Source: Pseudoalteromonas phenolica
Lineage (GTDB): Bacteria; Pseudomonadota; Gammaproteobacteria; Enterobacterales; Alteromonadaceae
Length of the DNA: 56,132 nt
Assembly: GCF_005886345.1 (NCBI RefSeq)
Contig: NZ_PNEC01000033.1
Coordinates: 1-56,132 of the forward strand
Direction of reading: 5' to 3'
The notes under the pieces are model-generated. The model searched no databases and was not told the origin of the DNA. It saw only the letters and a list, made by a program, of their open reading frames with translations. A program made the translations under genes and the position numbers. Positions 26,162-34,995 of the stretch are shown piece by piece. How positions within the stretch are numbered: the first letter of the stretch is position 1; each line of letters starts with the position of its first letter.

Positions 26162-26527
26162 TTAACCAAAAGAGATAGGGCGGCGACCTGTATTGCTGTC
26201 TTTTTTGTTCTTACGGCTACGACTACGTTTGCGTTTAGTGGGGGCTTCTTCTATTGGCGGTGTAGGCTCTGTCTTTACTGCAGGTGTAACACCCTCAGCC
26301 AAGGTCAGTAAAAAATCTTCACCATTAAAGTGTAGGCTGTCACCTGAGTACATTTTTTTTCGCTTAACTGTGCATAGTTCCATGTTAACGCCTACATAAC
26401 CATCGGCGATCAACTGTTTTGCTTGCCCGCCAGTTTCGGCTAAATCTAGCACTTTTAGTAGGTTACATAGCTCTATAGGTTCTTCTTCTAGTTCAATTTC
26501 AATGTATTCAGGTTCGTATTCAGACAT
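26162..26527 (-). CDS. S4-domain RNA-binding protein, YbcJ-like, with a basic tail
   Basis: The 121-residue protein has an acidic opening (SEYEPEYIEIELEEEP) followed by a compact S4 RNA-binding domain (about 20-80: ELCNLLKVLDLAETGGQAKQLIADG, then VGVNMELCTVKRKKMY) as in YbcJ. A Lys/Arg-rich tail follows (TKRKRSRSRKNKKDS). It should bind structured RNA, perhaps ribosomal. It precedes the thioesterase with a 28-bp gap and is probably co-transcribed with it. Confidence 0.8.
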   Translation of the reverse strand: MSEYEPEYIEIELEEEPIELCNLLKVLDLAETGGQAKQLIADGYVGVNMELCTVKRKKMYSGDSLHFNGEDFLLTLAEGVTPAVKTEPTPPIEEAPTKRKRSRSRKNKKDSNTGRRPISFG

Positions 26528-26563
26528 ATTGCTAACCTTAAAAATCGTCTTTGCGACAGTATA

Positions 26564-26725
26564 ATACCAATCCTCAATAATACTTAATCATTTTGAGGGA
26601 CTAAAGCTGCTGCTAACCTCGTTAAAAATCTCTCATTTAGAACAACTAAACAGCAAAATTCTTGCCTCGTTATCGACAAGCTTTCCTTGCCTCAAAATAG
26701 ATCACTTAATTAAGAAGATTGGTAT
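26564..26725. repeat. MITE-like palindromic element, 162 bp
   Basis: Left arm ATACCAATCC through GATTTTGAGG-like 26564-26598 and right arm CCTCAAAATAG to GATTGGTAT 26690-26725 are inverted, with outer ATACCAATC tips and inner CCTCAAAAT/ATTTTGAGG matching well. The interior of 91 bp has no gene. Copies or fragments with the same right end lie at 5672-5715 and 10970-10995. No transposase is present in the window. Confidence 0.75.
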
Positions 26726-26860
26726 AACGCTTCGCTGGTTCGAATGACGAAATTTTTTCGCAAGCCATTCGGTCTTAAGTTTTATTGCGCTTGTCATTTT
26801 TCTGCAGTAAATAACAGGTAACTTGCGCATCGCTTTTAAACAGTTAGGAGTAGGGTGAGC

Positions 26861-27136
26861 ATGGGCGTAAGAAGTCAGCTAAGACGTGAATTAATGAACC
26901 TAGATGCTAACGGGCTAATGACCGCAGATGATGTCAGAGAGCATTTGATGAAATCTAAAGCGCTCGTTCGTCAAACCGGCTTAAGCTTGGTGGCACGATT
27001 TAATGCTCATCACAATAAAGTGTTGGCAGGATTACCTAGTCATGAAAAGGGCCTTGAACATCAACAACACAAATTGTTTAAAGAGGTGCTTTATTGCCGC
27101 ACTGCAGTGCAAACTTGGTTAGGTAAGGTGCATTAA
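26861..27136 (+). CDS. small helical protein, unknown
   Basis: The 91-residue soluble protein is basic and helical (GVRSQLRRELMNLDANGLMTADDVREHLMKSK), with no cysteine-rich or membrane signature. The ATG at 26861 lies 10 bp after AGGAG; a GTG 6 bp earlier is also possible. I do not recognise the family. It is a single gene followed by the lipoprotein gene in the same direction. Confidence 0.6.
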   Translation: MGVRSQLRRELMNLDANGLMTADDVREHLMKSKALVRQTGLSLVARFNAHHNKVLAGLPSHEKGLEHQQHKLFKEVLYCRTAVQTWLGKVH

Positions 27137-27194
27137 GTTGACAATATTGAAGGATCTCCAGTAGTCTTTTGGAAAAAGGCACGGAGCTATTCAA

Positions 27195-27881
27195 TTGAAT
27201 TACAAAAATATCTTTCTAGTAACCCTTAGTTTGTTATGTCTTTCAGCATGCCAGCAACCGCTTGTTCATGTGTATCATGAGGGCTTATCTGATATACAGC
27301 GCTTTGAATTAAAAAAGCAATTAGAGCAGAGCCAGGTCAATTTTGAATTTACTGAGCTGCCTACCCCTGATAAATATGCAACGCCGCATTTACTATATTT
27401 CCCTGGGGATGTAGACCAAACTTACATTCAGGGGATTGAAAGTATTGTTCGAAAACTTGGTTATGAAAGCTTTGACAGTAAAGTGTTTAGCCAAACAGGG
27501 CACTTTTACACACGAGGCAATTTAGGTTTGTACTTTCCTAGTAGCCGCTCTGAACGTGAATTACCAGAGTTATTATTTGCACATAATTGTGGCGATGAAG
27601 ATTTTCAAATACATATCAAGAGTAATGGTCATTGGGCTGTGATGAATAGCCCCGTGGACACCACTGATCTAAAGTTAAAATGGGAGTTCAATGAACCCTT
27701 TTTAACTTTGCGACGTCATTTCGACGATGGCACTTATCAACAACAAGCTTATCAAGTCAAAAAGCATAAAGTTAGAACTCTACAAGGTGATAAGCCAGCT
27801 GTGACCTATGAGGTTATGGGACACAGAGGTTATTCGTTTAGTATTTTTAATTGTGATCTACAAGCTATTTTTGCTGATTAA
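27195..27881 (+). CDS. lipoprotein of unknown function
   Basis: The 228-residue protein has a lipoprotein signal peptide (LCLSAC, C19). It starts at TTG after GGAG; no better start is seen. The mature region has a mixed alpha/beta composition (LTLRRHFDDGTYQQQAYQVKKHKV) and a late AVTYEVMGHRGYSF segment. Its stop codon shares the palindrome TTAA (27878-27881) with the stop of the convergent binding-protein gene. I do not recognise it. Confidence 0.65.
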   Translation: MNYKNIFLVTLSLLCLSACQQPLVHVYHEGLSDIQRFELKKQLEQSQVNFEFTELPTPDKYATPHLLYFPGDVDQTYIQGIESIVRKLGYESFDSKVFSQTGHFYTRGNLGLYFPSSRSERELPELLFAHNCGDEDFQIHIKSNGHWAVMNSPVDTTDLKLKWEFNEPFLTLRRHFDDGTYQQQAYQVKKHKVRTLQGDKPAVTYEVMGHRGYSFSIFNCDLQAIFAD

Positions 27882-28861
27882 CGCGCTAATAACTGACTAG
27901 CTTGAGGTAATAATTCTAGCCCTTGTTTGACCGCTTTTAAATTGGGCTTAAAGGGCACATGGCTCGTCATCATATCTTTGAGCACTGGGAATTCATGCAA
28001 ACTTTTGGCATATATTCTTTGTGCTTCTTCGGTTAGCAAGAAAGCAATAAACCGTTCCGCATTGCCTTTATTTGGTGAGTATTTTGCGATGGCAGCTGTT
28101 GTAGTAGATACTGGTGTTAAACCGTCTTCTGTTTTCAAAAAGTGTATCTGTAGCTTTTGCGCAAGCATTTGGTCGCGCTTGTTATCAGTACGCTTCATCA
28201 TGTGCCAATAATAGTGATTTGCGAATGCTAATGAGCAACGATTTTGTGCAAGTGCACGCAGTTGATCTCTATCACCACCTGATGGTCGTTTTGCTAAGAG
28301 CTTGTTACCAAGTTTGAGCCAGTCACTGTCTTTGGTATTTCCGGTTGTCAGCAATGCAGCACTTAAAATGGCATTATAGCTATGTTGCCAATCGCGAATA
28401 CAGAATTGGCCTTGGTACTGAGGAGCTGAAAGCTGAGAAAAGTATCTCGGAACCTTCACATTATTGTTATTTTGTAAGCTGAATAGAGCACGTGTGCGCA
28501 TAGAAATACTGACCCAATAACCATCTTCATCAAATAAATAGCTAGAAACATTTTGCCAAGCACTTTGATTGGTTATTTTTTGCAGTAAAGACTTGTGGCT
28601 ATGAAGCTGCGCTAGGTCAGAACTTAATATGACGTCTGCCTGAGATTGAGCTCCGTCTTGTTGTAATCGGGTTAATAAATGATGTGATTTCCCGTTTACT
28701 AGATTAACTTTAATGCCTGAATTAGCTTCGAAGCGTTCAAGTACCGGTTTAATCAGTTCATACTTTCTGAACGAATAAATATTAATTTGAGGTGATTGGG
28801 CGTACGCAACAGTTATTTGTCCCATAAACAGGGATAAAATTAAAAGAAAGCTTTTATTCAT
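27878..28861 (-). CDS. periplasmic Fe(III)-type ABC substrate-binding protein, without transporter genes
   Basis: The 327-residue protein has a signal peptide (about 1-21) and then resembles the Fbp/Fut group of iron(III)-binding proteins (INIYSFRKYELIKPVLERFEANSGIKVNLV). The di-tyrosine Y217-Y218 in FANHYYWHMM is where iron-binding members have their ligands. No permease or ATPase gene adjoins it. The divergent neighbour is a GGDEF/EAL protein with a large periplasmic domain, and a Fur-like box precedes the ATG. So it may deliver a signal rather than cargo. Confidence 0.85.
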   Translation of the reverse strand: MNKSFLLILSLFMGQITVAYAQSPQINIYSFRKYELIKPVLERFEANSGIKVNLVNGKSHHLLTRLQQDGAQSQADVILSSDLAQLHSHKSLLQKITNQSAWQNVSSYLFDEDGYWVSISMRTRALFSLQNNNNVKVPRYFSQLSAPQYQGQFCIRDWQHSYNAILSAALLTTGNTKDSDWLKLGNKLLAKRPSGGDRDQLRALAQNRCSLAFANHYYWHMMKRTDNKRDQMLAQKLQIHFLKTEDGLTPVSTTTAAIAKYSPNKGNAERFIAFLLTEEAQRIYAKSLHEFPVLKDMMTSHVPFKPNLKAVKQGLELLPQASQLLAR

Positions 28862-28862
28862 T

Positions 28863-28881
28863 GAAAATAAGAATTATTATC
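28863..28881. promoter_or_regulatory. Fur-like box ahead of the binding-protein gene
   Basis: GAAAATAAGAATTATTATC matches the 19-bp Fur consensus GATAATGATAATCATTATC at 15 positions. It begins 2 bp upstream of the minus-strand ATG, where bound repressor would cover the ribosome-binding and early transcribed region. The divergent GGDEF/EAL gene starts at 28915. Confidence 0.55.
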
Positions 28882-28914
28882 GGTTATATATAGGATACAG
28901 CGCTTTTTTATACA

Positions 28915-31623
28915 ATGTCTATAGTGACCAGACTAATTTCTTTCCTTCGTTCTCCAGTGCAGTTTAGTGCTATTTTTTGTGTGGTTTTTATCGGTGTTAT
29001 CACTTATGCCGGTGTGATGCTGAATGTATATTATCAAAATCAAGATAAACAAAGAGCAGACCTTCAGCTCGCTCAATATGAATACCAGCTCAATTCTAAA
29101 CTTGATCAGCTAGGACACTTACTTTATGCCATTGAAGCATTTCTACCGGCAGCATCAACTCAATCGTTGTTTCATCAAGTGGCTCATTCTCAGTTATCTA
29201 ATAGTGAGCTGCCTATCAGCTTGGAAGTATATCACTTAATTTCACATGCTCAGATAGAACAGGTTGAGCAACTATATCAAGCACATGGCTCATTTGATTT
29301 TAGAGTGCATGCACCTAAGTTAGAAATGCAGTCTCAAACTTTTTTAACCATAGTGAATGCAGCGCCGGTTGCTGAATATGGACATACTTTGGGTGAAAGT
29401 ATTTCGACTGAATTGGGTCAGAGGTTCTTTACACAGCAAACTCTGAGTGCGTTGAGCTGGCAAGATGGTAACAAGTGGAGCTTATTGTTGCCTCGTCCCG
29501 ATGAATACGGACTCCAAACAGCGATAGGCTTAAGCTTTGAGTTGTCTATGCTATTAGAGGGCCTGTTTACTCAGGTGTACCAAAACACCCAACAGCATAT
29601 TAGGATACTCACTGATCGGGGAGTCACTTTTAATAGTGATTGGCAGGATGATTATAAACTGGCAAGCCTAACCCCAATGGTATCAAGAAAAGTCGATTTT
29701 TATGGTCATACATTAAAGCTCGAGCTTTATACCAAAAAACAGCTAAGCCCTAGTTTTTTAGCAAGTCGACAAGTGATCATCATAGGCTTTGTGATTGTCG
29801 CGAGTTTATGTGGCATCTTGGTGTGGCTTCAACTACGTGCATTATCAAATCGAAATCAGACCATTAATAATCTAGTGATTGAGCGAACTGCCAGTTTAGA
29901 TAAGGCAAATCAGCAAGTATTGCGAGAGTCCGATAAGCGCCTGTTGGCGCTGCAGCAGCAAGTTGTCGCCGAGCGAAAATATAAGAGCTTATTTGTAAAC
30001 AGCAGTGAAGGGCTATTTGTATTAAATCGCAAAGGGCAGGTTATTGAAGCGAACCCAGCATTTAAACAGTTGCTTAGTAATAGTGAAAGTGACTTAACTA
30101 AGAAACCGCTGAGTGAGTATATGCTTGATGATGAATTAAAACAGCACTGGCTAGAAATCGTTGTACACCAGCAGCAACATGCAGAGTTAGATTGGCTGGC
30201 AAAAAGTGAGCAAAGTGGCACGATCTGGCTCAGACAAAGTGGCCGCTGGCTGCATCACCCAGATGCTACCTTATACGAAGGCCGTATTACTGATATCACA
30301 CAAGACAAGCTATTCAATGAGCAGCTCAAGTACAAAGCGAGACATGATAGCCTGACAGACTTATTAAACCGACAGGCATTCTTAAAGTTGGTTGATGATG
30401 CTCGGGTTGAGCAAGGACAAACCTTCATTTTGCTCTACATTGATTTAGATAGATTTAAACTGATTAACGACACCTTAGGTCATTTGGCGGGGGATAAGTT
30501 ATTGGTTGAGTTTGCCGGTCGTATGCAGCTGCTATTAGGTAGCTTTGCAGATATTGCCAGACTCGGTGGAGATGAGTTTGCGGTATTAATTAATCTGCAA
30601 AAATTAAAGTTGCCACTGGAAGGTATTCTTGAAGACATGCTTTGTGAGATCAGGCGGCCTTTTACGTATAAAAAGCATACTCATAGTGTCAGTGGCAGTA
30701 TCGGCGTAAGGACATTTACGACACCATGTATGAATGTTGAAGCAGAAAAGTTACTACATGATGCCGATATAGCTATGTACGAAGCAAAGCGACGAGGTAA
30801 AAATGCCTTTCATATTTATACGCGTGATATTGCTTGCCAAGCAGCACGGAAAATCGACATCGAACAGGCGTTACAACGTATAGAACTAGATAATGAACTC
30901 ACTTTAAATTTTCAGCCTATTTTTTGTGATCATGGCAAGGTTTTAAAAGGCTTTGAAGCATTACTTAGATGGCATAGTCCGAGTTTAGGCTTTGTCAGTC
31001 CAGCCGAGTTTATTCCCATTGCAGAAGAGTGTGCCAAAATTACTATGTTAGGCCAGTGGGTGTTTTCAAAAGCCATTGAGTTTATGCAGCAGCATCATCA
31101 GTTGGGTATTTTTATGAGTGTGAATGTATCGCCATTGCAATTGCAAAGCCCGCAATTTATGGGGTGGTTAACCCAACAGTTTGATCATAATAAGTTAGAG
31201 CCAAGACAATTTAAAATCGAGCTAACAGAATCAGCCATGATGGCCACAGAGGATAATTTAGTTGAGCCGCTTGAAGTACTCCATGAGCAAGGGTTTGGTA
31301 TTTATATTGATGATTTTGGAACAGGCTACTCAAGTTTAGCAAGGTTGAACCACTTACCTGTTGATGGTTTAAAAATCGATAGAGCCTTTATTGAAGGCAT
31401 AGAGTCAGATGACAAGCCTAAACAGTTGATTGAGGCGGTCTGCGCCATAGCTAAAAGCTTCAATTTGGTGGTGACGGCTGAAGGAATAGAAAAGGCGCAA
31501 CAGCTTGATGTGCTAACGCAATTACACTGTCAGCAAACTCAAGGGTATTTTATGAGCCGACCATTAACATCGCACGATGCAAGTATACTTTGCTTTAATC
31601 AAACATTAGATAAAGTGGGATAA
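28915..31623 (+). CDS. membrane GGDEF/EAL c-di-GMP signalling protein with a PAS domain
   Basis: The 902-residue protein has a first membrane helix (about 15-40), a periplasmic domain of about 240 residues, a second helix (about 286-308), a coiled linker, a PAS domain (about 355-465), then GGDEF (RLGGDEFAVL near 549-558) and EAL (GFEALLRW near 680) domains. EAL catalytic blocks are all present (NVSPLQL, ELTES, DDFGTG, TAEGIE), so phosphodiesterase activity is likely; cyclase activity is possible because GGDEF is intact. The usual RxxD inhibitory site is missing (SFAD instead). The periplasmic domain is not recognised. Confidence 0.93.
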   Translation: MSIVTRLISFLRSPVQFSAIFCVVFIGVITYAGVMLNVYYQNQDKQRADLQLAQYEYQLNSKLDQLGHLLYAIEAFLPAASTQSLFHQVAHSQLSNSELPISLEVYHLISHAQIEQVEQLYQAHGSFDFRVHAPKLEMQSQTFLTIVNAAPVAEYGHTLGESISTELGQRFFTQQTLSALSWQDGNKWSLLLPRPDEYGLQTAIGLSFELSMLLEGLFTQVYQNTQQHIRILTDRGVTFNSDWQDDYKLASLTPMVSRKVDFYGHTLKLELYTKKQLSPSFLASRQVIIIGFVIVASLCGILVWLQLRALSNRNQTINNLVIERTASLDKANQQVLRESDKRLLALQQQVVAERKYKSLFVNSSEGLFVLNRKGQVIEANPAFKQLLSNSESDLTKKPLSEYMLDDELKQHWLEIVVHQQQHAELDWLAKSEQSGTIWLRQSGRWLHHPDATLYEGRITDITQDKLFNEQLKYKARHDSLTDLLNRQAFLKLVDDARVEQGQTFILLYIDLDRFKLINDTLGHLAGDKLLVEFAGRMQLLLGSFADIARLGGDEFAVLINLQKLKLPLEGILEDMLCEIRRPFTYKKHTHSVSGSIGVRTFTTPCMNVEAEKLLHDADIAMYEAKRRGKNAFHIYTRDIACQAARKIDIEQALQRIELDNELTLNFQPIFCDHGKVLKGFEALLRWHSPSLGFVSPAEFIPIAEECAKITMLGQWVFSKAIEFMQQHHQLGIFMSVNVSPLQLQSPQFMGWLTQQFDHNKLEPRQFKIELTESAMMATEDNLVEPLEVLHEQGFGIYIDDFGTGYSSLARLNHLPVDGLKIDRAFIEGIESDDKPKQLIEAVCAIAKSFNLVVTAEGIEKAQQLDVLTQLHCQQTQGYFMSRPLTSHDASILCFNQTLDKVG

Positions 31624-31634
31624 GTACGAAATAA

Positions 31635-31668
31635 AAAAGCGAAGCCTTGTTATAGGTGCTTCGCTTTT
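31635..31668. terminator. terminator after the GGDEF/EAL gene
   Basis: AAAAGCGAAGC (31635-31645) pairs with GCTTCGCTTTT (31658-31668). Confidence 0.8.
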
Positions 31669-31685
31669 CTATTTAGTTTGTCCAA

Positions 31686-31703
31686 GTTACTTGTACAAGT
31701 AAC
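31686..31703. repeat. 18-bp perfect palindrome
   Basis: GTTACTTGTACAAGTAAC lies between the terminator above and the end of cysQ, 26 bp before its stop codon. It could be a loop-free hairpin stem or a protein-binding site. Confidence 0.4.
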
Positions 31704-31729
31704 TCGTTCTATAAGTCCTGCAAGTACGT

Positions 31730-32500
31730 TTAAGCCTCTAATCTCGATACGATAAAGTAAGGGTTAAGGTAACTTTCTTTTTGATTGTAAGTCAGTGCTG
31801 AACCATCAACTTGGGTAATGGTCGCGCCTGCAATTTCAGCCACAGCATGACCTGCACCTGTATCCCATTCAGACGTAGGACCTAAACGCGGGTAAACATC
31901 TGCTTCACCTTCTGCAACTAAGCAAAGCTTTAAAGAGCTGCCTTTCGGTACCATTTCGACATCATCAAATTGCTCAAGATAAGCGGCTAAATCAGGCGAT
32001 GGATGTGAGCGAGAGCCCACCACTTTGATTAGACCAGTATTAGCTTTCTTAGTGACTTTGAGTTCTATACGTGCTTCGTCGCATTGCTTGAATGCTCCCA
32101 CGGCTTCTGCAGCAAGGTAACTGACATTTAAAGCAGGTGCGTGTACCACGCCTAAAATAGGTTTACCAGCTTTGATAAGCGCGATATTAACGGTGAATTC
32201 GCCATTCTTTTTAATGAACTCTTTGGTTCCATCAATTGGGTCGACTAGCCAATATTGGTTCCAAGTTTGACGTATTGCCCAATCAATACCAGCACTTTCT
32301 TCACTTAATACCGGAATGTCAGGGGTAAGTTGTTGCAAGCCAGCTGCAATGACTTTGTGTGCAACCAGATCTGCATCGGTCACTGGACTTTCATCTTCTT
32401 TGTACTCAACGTTAAAGTCTTTCGCATAGATGCCCATAATCGCATCGCCTGCTTCAACGCTCAGTTGTAAAATTTCTTCTAACAGATCCGTTTGATTCAT
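31730..32500 (-). CDS. cysQ: 3'(2'),5'-bisphosphate nucleotidase
   Basis: The 256-residue inositol-monophosphatase-like enzyme hydrolyses 3'-phosphoadenosine 5'-phosphate to AMP, clearing the toxic product of sulfate reduction. Metal-binding motifs are WLVDPIDGTKEF (D87, D90), EES near 67-69 and SEWDTGAGHAVAE. It is the last gene of the cys operon; it follows cysC by 3 bp, so translation is coupled. Confidence 0.95.
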   Translation of the reverse strand: MNQTDLLEEILQLSVEAGDAIMGIYAKDFNVEYKEDESPVTDADLVAHKVIAAGLQQLTPDIPVLSEESAGIDWAIRQTWNQYWLVDPIDGTKEFIKKNGEFTVNIALIKAGKPILGVVHAPALNVSYLAAEAVGAFKQCDEARIELKVTKKANTGLIKVVGSRSHPSPDLAAYLEQFDDVEMVPKGSSLKLCLVAEGEADVYPRLGPTSEWDTGAGHAVAEIAGATITQVDGSALTYNQKESYLNPYFIVSRLEA

Positions 32501-32503
32501 TAC

Positions 32504-33100
32504 TTATCCAATTACTTGCTTGTCTTTCAGATACGCTACCAGTTGTTGTACTGATTGTTCAAGGCTATTCGCGCTGGTATCGATGCGGATCTCAGGATTA
32601 ACAGGCACTTGGTAGTCTGAGTCTATGCCAGTGAAGTGTTTAATTTCACCTGCGCGGGCTTTCTTGTATAAGCCTTTCGGGTCGCGTTGCTCACAAACAT
32701 CTAACGGCGTGTCTAAAAAGACTTCGATGAATTCACCGTCACCGACAAGGTTACGTACCATGTCTCGCTCAGCTTGGAATGGCGAGATGAACGCGGTGAG
32801 TACCACAAGCCCAGCGTCTAGCATAAGTTTGCTTAGCTCACCAACACGGCGAATATTTTCGACGCGGTCTTCATCGCTGAAGCCTAAGTCTTTGCACAAA
32901 CCATGGCGCACGTTGTCGCCATCAAGCAGGTAAGTGTGCACGCCCTGCTGGTGAAGGGCACTTTCTAGTGCGCCTGCAACGGTACTTTTACCTGAGCCTG
33001 AAAAACCGGTGAACCATAAAATCACTGGTTTGTGACCTTTTTGCTCGCTGCGTTGTGACTTGTTTACGGCATAGTTATGCCAAACGATATTTTCATCCAT
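32504..33100 (-). CDS. cysC: adenylylsulfate kinase
   Basis: The 198-residue kinase phosphorylates APS to PAPS. The P-loop GFSGSGKST is at 32-40; DGDNVRHGL and [13 protein letters not shown] are APS kinase motifs, and the end has [10 protein letters not shown]. The gene is 12 bp after the permease gene and 3 bp before cysQ. Confidence 0.96.
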   Translation of the reverse strand: MDENIVWHNYAVNKSQRSEQKGHKPVILWFTGFSGSGKSTVAGALESALHQQGVHTYLLDGDNVRHGLCKDLGFSDEDRVENIRRVGELSKLMLDAGLVVLTAFISPFQAERDMVRNLVGDGEFIEVFLDTPLDVCEQRDPKGLYKKARAGEIKHFTGIDSDYQVPVNPEIRIDTSANSLEQSVQQLVAYLKDKQVIG

Positions 33101-33112
33101 TGCATCACCTAT

Positions 33113-34837
33113 TTAAAAAGGGAAAACCAGCGGTATTAAGGTCAACACCGTGATTGAATAAATAATTGAAAGCGGTAAGCCGACCGTAACATAGTCTTTA
33201 ATACGGTAGTTACCTGCACTGTACACCATGAGGTTGGTTTGATAGCCAAATGGTGAAATAAAACTCGCCGATGCGCCAAATGCCACTGCCATCACAAAAG
33301 GTAATGGGCTCACATCAAAACCAATGGCGAGTGCAAAGGCCACTGGGAAAGAAAGCGCTGCCGCTGCGTTATTGGTAATGAGTTCCGTGAAAATCACGGT
33401 CATCACAAAAATAGCGATAAAAGCGCCATATGGACCGAAGTCACCGAGCAAATAAAAAAGTGCATTTGAAATTTGTGATGCCAGTCCGGTATCTATCATT
33501 AATTTAGCTAAGCCAATGGCGCTTCCAACAATAGCAAGTAGCTCGATGGGAAAACGGCGCTTCAATTCACTAACCTTAATAGCGCCCATTGCAAATAGCG
33601 CGATTAAGAATACCAGTAACCCTTTAACCAGTGGTACCACATCAAAAATGCTTAACCCGATAACGGCCACAAAACCCGCTAACACTAAATTAGACTTTTT
33701 CGACTTCAGATGGGTCTGTAAATCAAGGCCCGAGATATACACGAACTCACGCTTTAAGTTAGGTAACTGATAGAACTCTGAGCCCGGTGCCAAAATAAGA
33801 GAGTCACCCGCCTGTAAGCGCACTTGCCCTAAACCCCCTTGTAATCGGTCATGACCACGGCGGATAGCAATAACGGCTGCGTGAACTTGTTCACGGAAAC
33901 GCACCTCTTTGACAGTTTTACCGACAAAGCGAGATGACTGGCTGATCACCACCTCGACTAAATGCTCAACGTCTTTTTCATGCTTGTCATGGACGATTTT
34001 CAAACCATCAAAACGTTGTAATAAAGGTACTGATTTGATGTCGCCAACAAACAATAAGATGTCGCCTTGTTGAATAACTTGCTGAGGCGTCACGGCACAA
34101 ATACGGCGGTCACCATGAATGATTTCAGCTAAGAATAAATCTTTTAGATCTCGTAGGCCGTTTTCTTCTACGGTGCGGCCAATTAGTTTAGAGCCAGCTT
34201 CGACTTTGCCTTCAAGATAAAAAGGCACCACTTCTTGGTCTTGTTTACCGTGATCAGGTAAATACTTTAGTAGCACGATAATGGTGATCAGGCCGACACT
34301 GAGTGCGCCTAAGCCCACTAAAGTAAAATCAAAAAAGCCCAATGGTTGCATGCCCGCTTCAACAGCAAAACCATTGACGATTAAATTTGTAGAGGTGCCG
34401 ATAAGGGTTAAGGTACCCCCTAAAATGGCGGTATAAGACAGCGGTAATAATAATTTGGAAGGCGAGTGGGTTGGGCTGTCTTTTATCGCTGAAATTAACG
34501 ACGCCACCACTGCGGTATTATTAGTAAAAGACGATAAAAACGCAGTAGATAAGCCAAGCTTCATCACCGATTTAGAAAGGCTGCCTTTTGCTAACGATTG
34601 AGCAAGACCTTGCACTAGGGTTGTTTTCTCGATGGCAATCGACACCAAGATCAACAGAATAAGGGTGATAAGAGACGGGTTAGCATAGTTGGCTAACATC
34701 TCTTCTAACTCAATGAGACCAGTTAAATAGCCGGTGCCAATGGCACCGACAAATAACCAAGCTGGATTTAGGCGAGTGCCAAAGAGGCAGCCCACCAATG
34801 CCAGCATAATGCCTGTTAATATGATCTGTTCGTACAT
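33113..34837 (-). CDS. SLC13 family permease with two RCK_C domains, probable sulfate transporter
   Basis: The 574-residue protein has about eleven membrane segments of the DASS/SLC13 fold, with SFTNNTAVVASLISA and the second SNT-like ITNNAAAALSFPVAFA. Two TrkA_C (RCK_C) domains sit between the halves (about 205-290 and 295-375). This type often replaces CysPTWA in marine gammaproteobacteria and takes up sulfate. Its place between cysN and cysC supports sulfate as substrate. The start is the ATG at 34837. Confidence 0.85.
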   Translation of the reverse strand: MYEQIILTGIMLALVGCLFGTRLNPAWLFVGAIGTGYLTGLIELEEMLANYANPSLITLILLILVSIAIEKTTLVQGLAQSLAKGSLSKSVMKLGLSTAFLSSFTNNTAVVASLISAIKDSPTHSPSKLLLPLSYTAILGGTLTLIGTSTNLIVNGFAVEAGMQPLGFFDFTLVGLGALSVGLITIIVLLKYLPDHGKQDQEVVPFYLEGKVEAGSKLIGRTVEENGLRDLKDLFLAEIIHGDRRICAVTPQQVIQQGDILLFVGDIKSVPLLQRFDGLKIVHDKHEKDVEHLVEVVISQSSRFVGKTVKEVRFREQVHAAVIAIRRGHDRLQGGLGQVRLQAGDSLILAPGSEFYQLPNLKREFVYISGLDLQTHLKSKKSNLVLAGFVAVIGLSIFDVVPLVKGLLVFLIALFAMGAIKVSELKRRFPIELLAIVGSAIGLAKLMIDTGLASQISNALFYLLGDFGPYGAFIAIFVMTVIFTELITNNAAAALSFPVAFALAIGFDVSPLPFVMAVAFGASASFISPFGYQTNLMVYSAGNYRIKDYVTVGLPLSIIYSITVLTLIPLVFPF

Positions 34838-34862
34838 TATTTAAAATTCCACATAACAGGCA

Positions 34863-34988
34863 ATTACCCGTTGTCCTTCACAATGCACGGTTGTTGGCTT
34901 CGCGTATTCGCCAAATCACATAGAATAACTATGCTCATTGGTCTCATTTGCTTGCCGCCTACGTGCATTACGAATTTCATAAGGTAAT
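34863..34988. repeat. long imperfect inverted-repeat element inside the cys operon
   Basis: Outer ends ATTACC (34863) and GGTAAT (34983) invert, AATGCACG (34882-34889) pairs with CGTGCATT (34962-34969), and the centre CATAG-AATAA-CTATG (34919-34933) forms a perfect small hairpin. The whole 126 bp folds as one long, partly mismatched stem. It lies in the 158-bp gap between cysN and the permease gene, the largest gap in the operon. It looks like an inserted palindromic repeat. Confidence 0.6.
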
Positions 34989-34995
34989 AAACAGC

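Noticed and set aside
30520..30575. RxxD inhibitory site of the GGDEF domain
   Set aside because: The expected position reads SFAD, so product inhibition by that site cannot be claimed.
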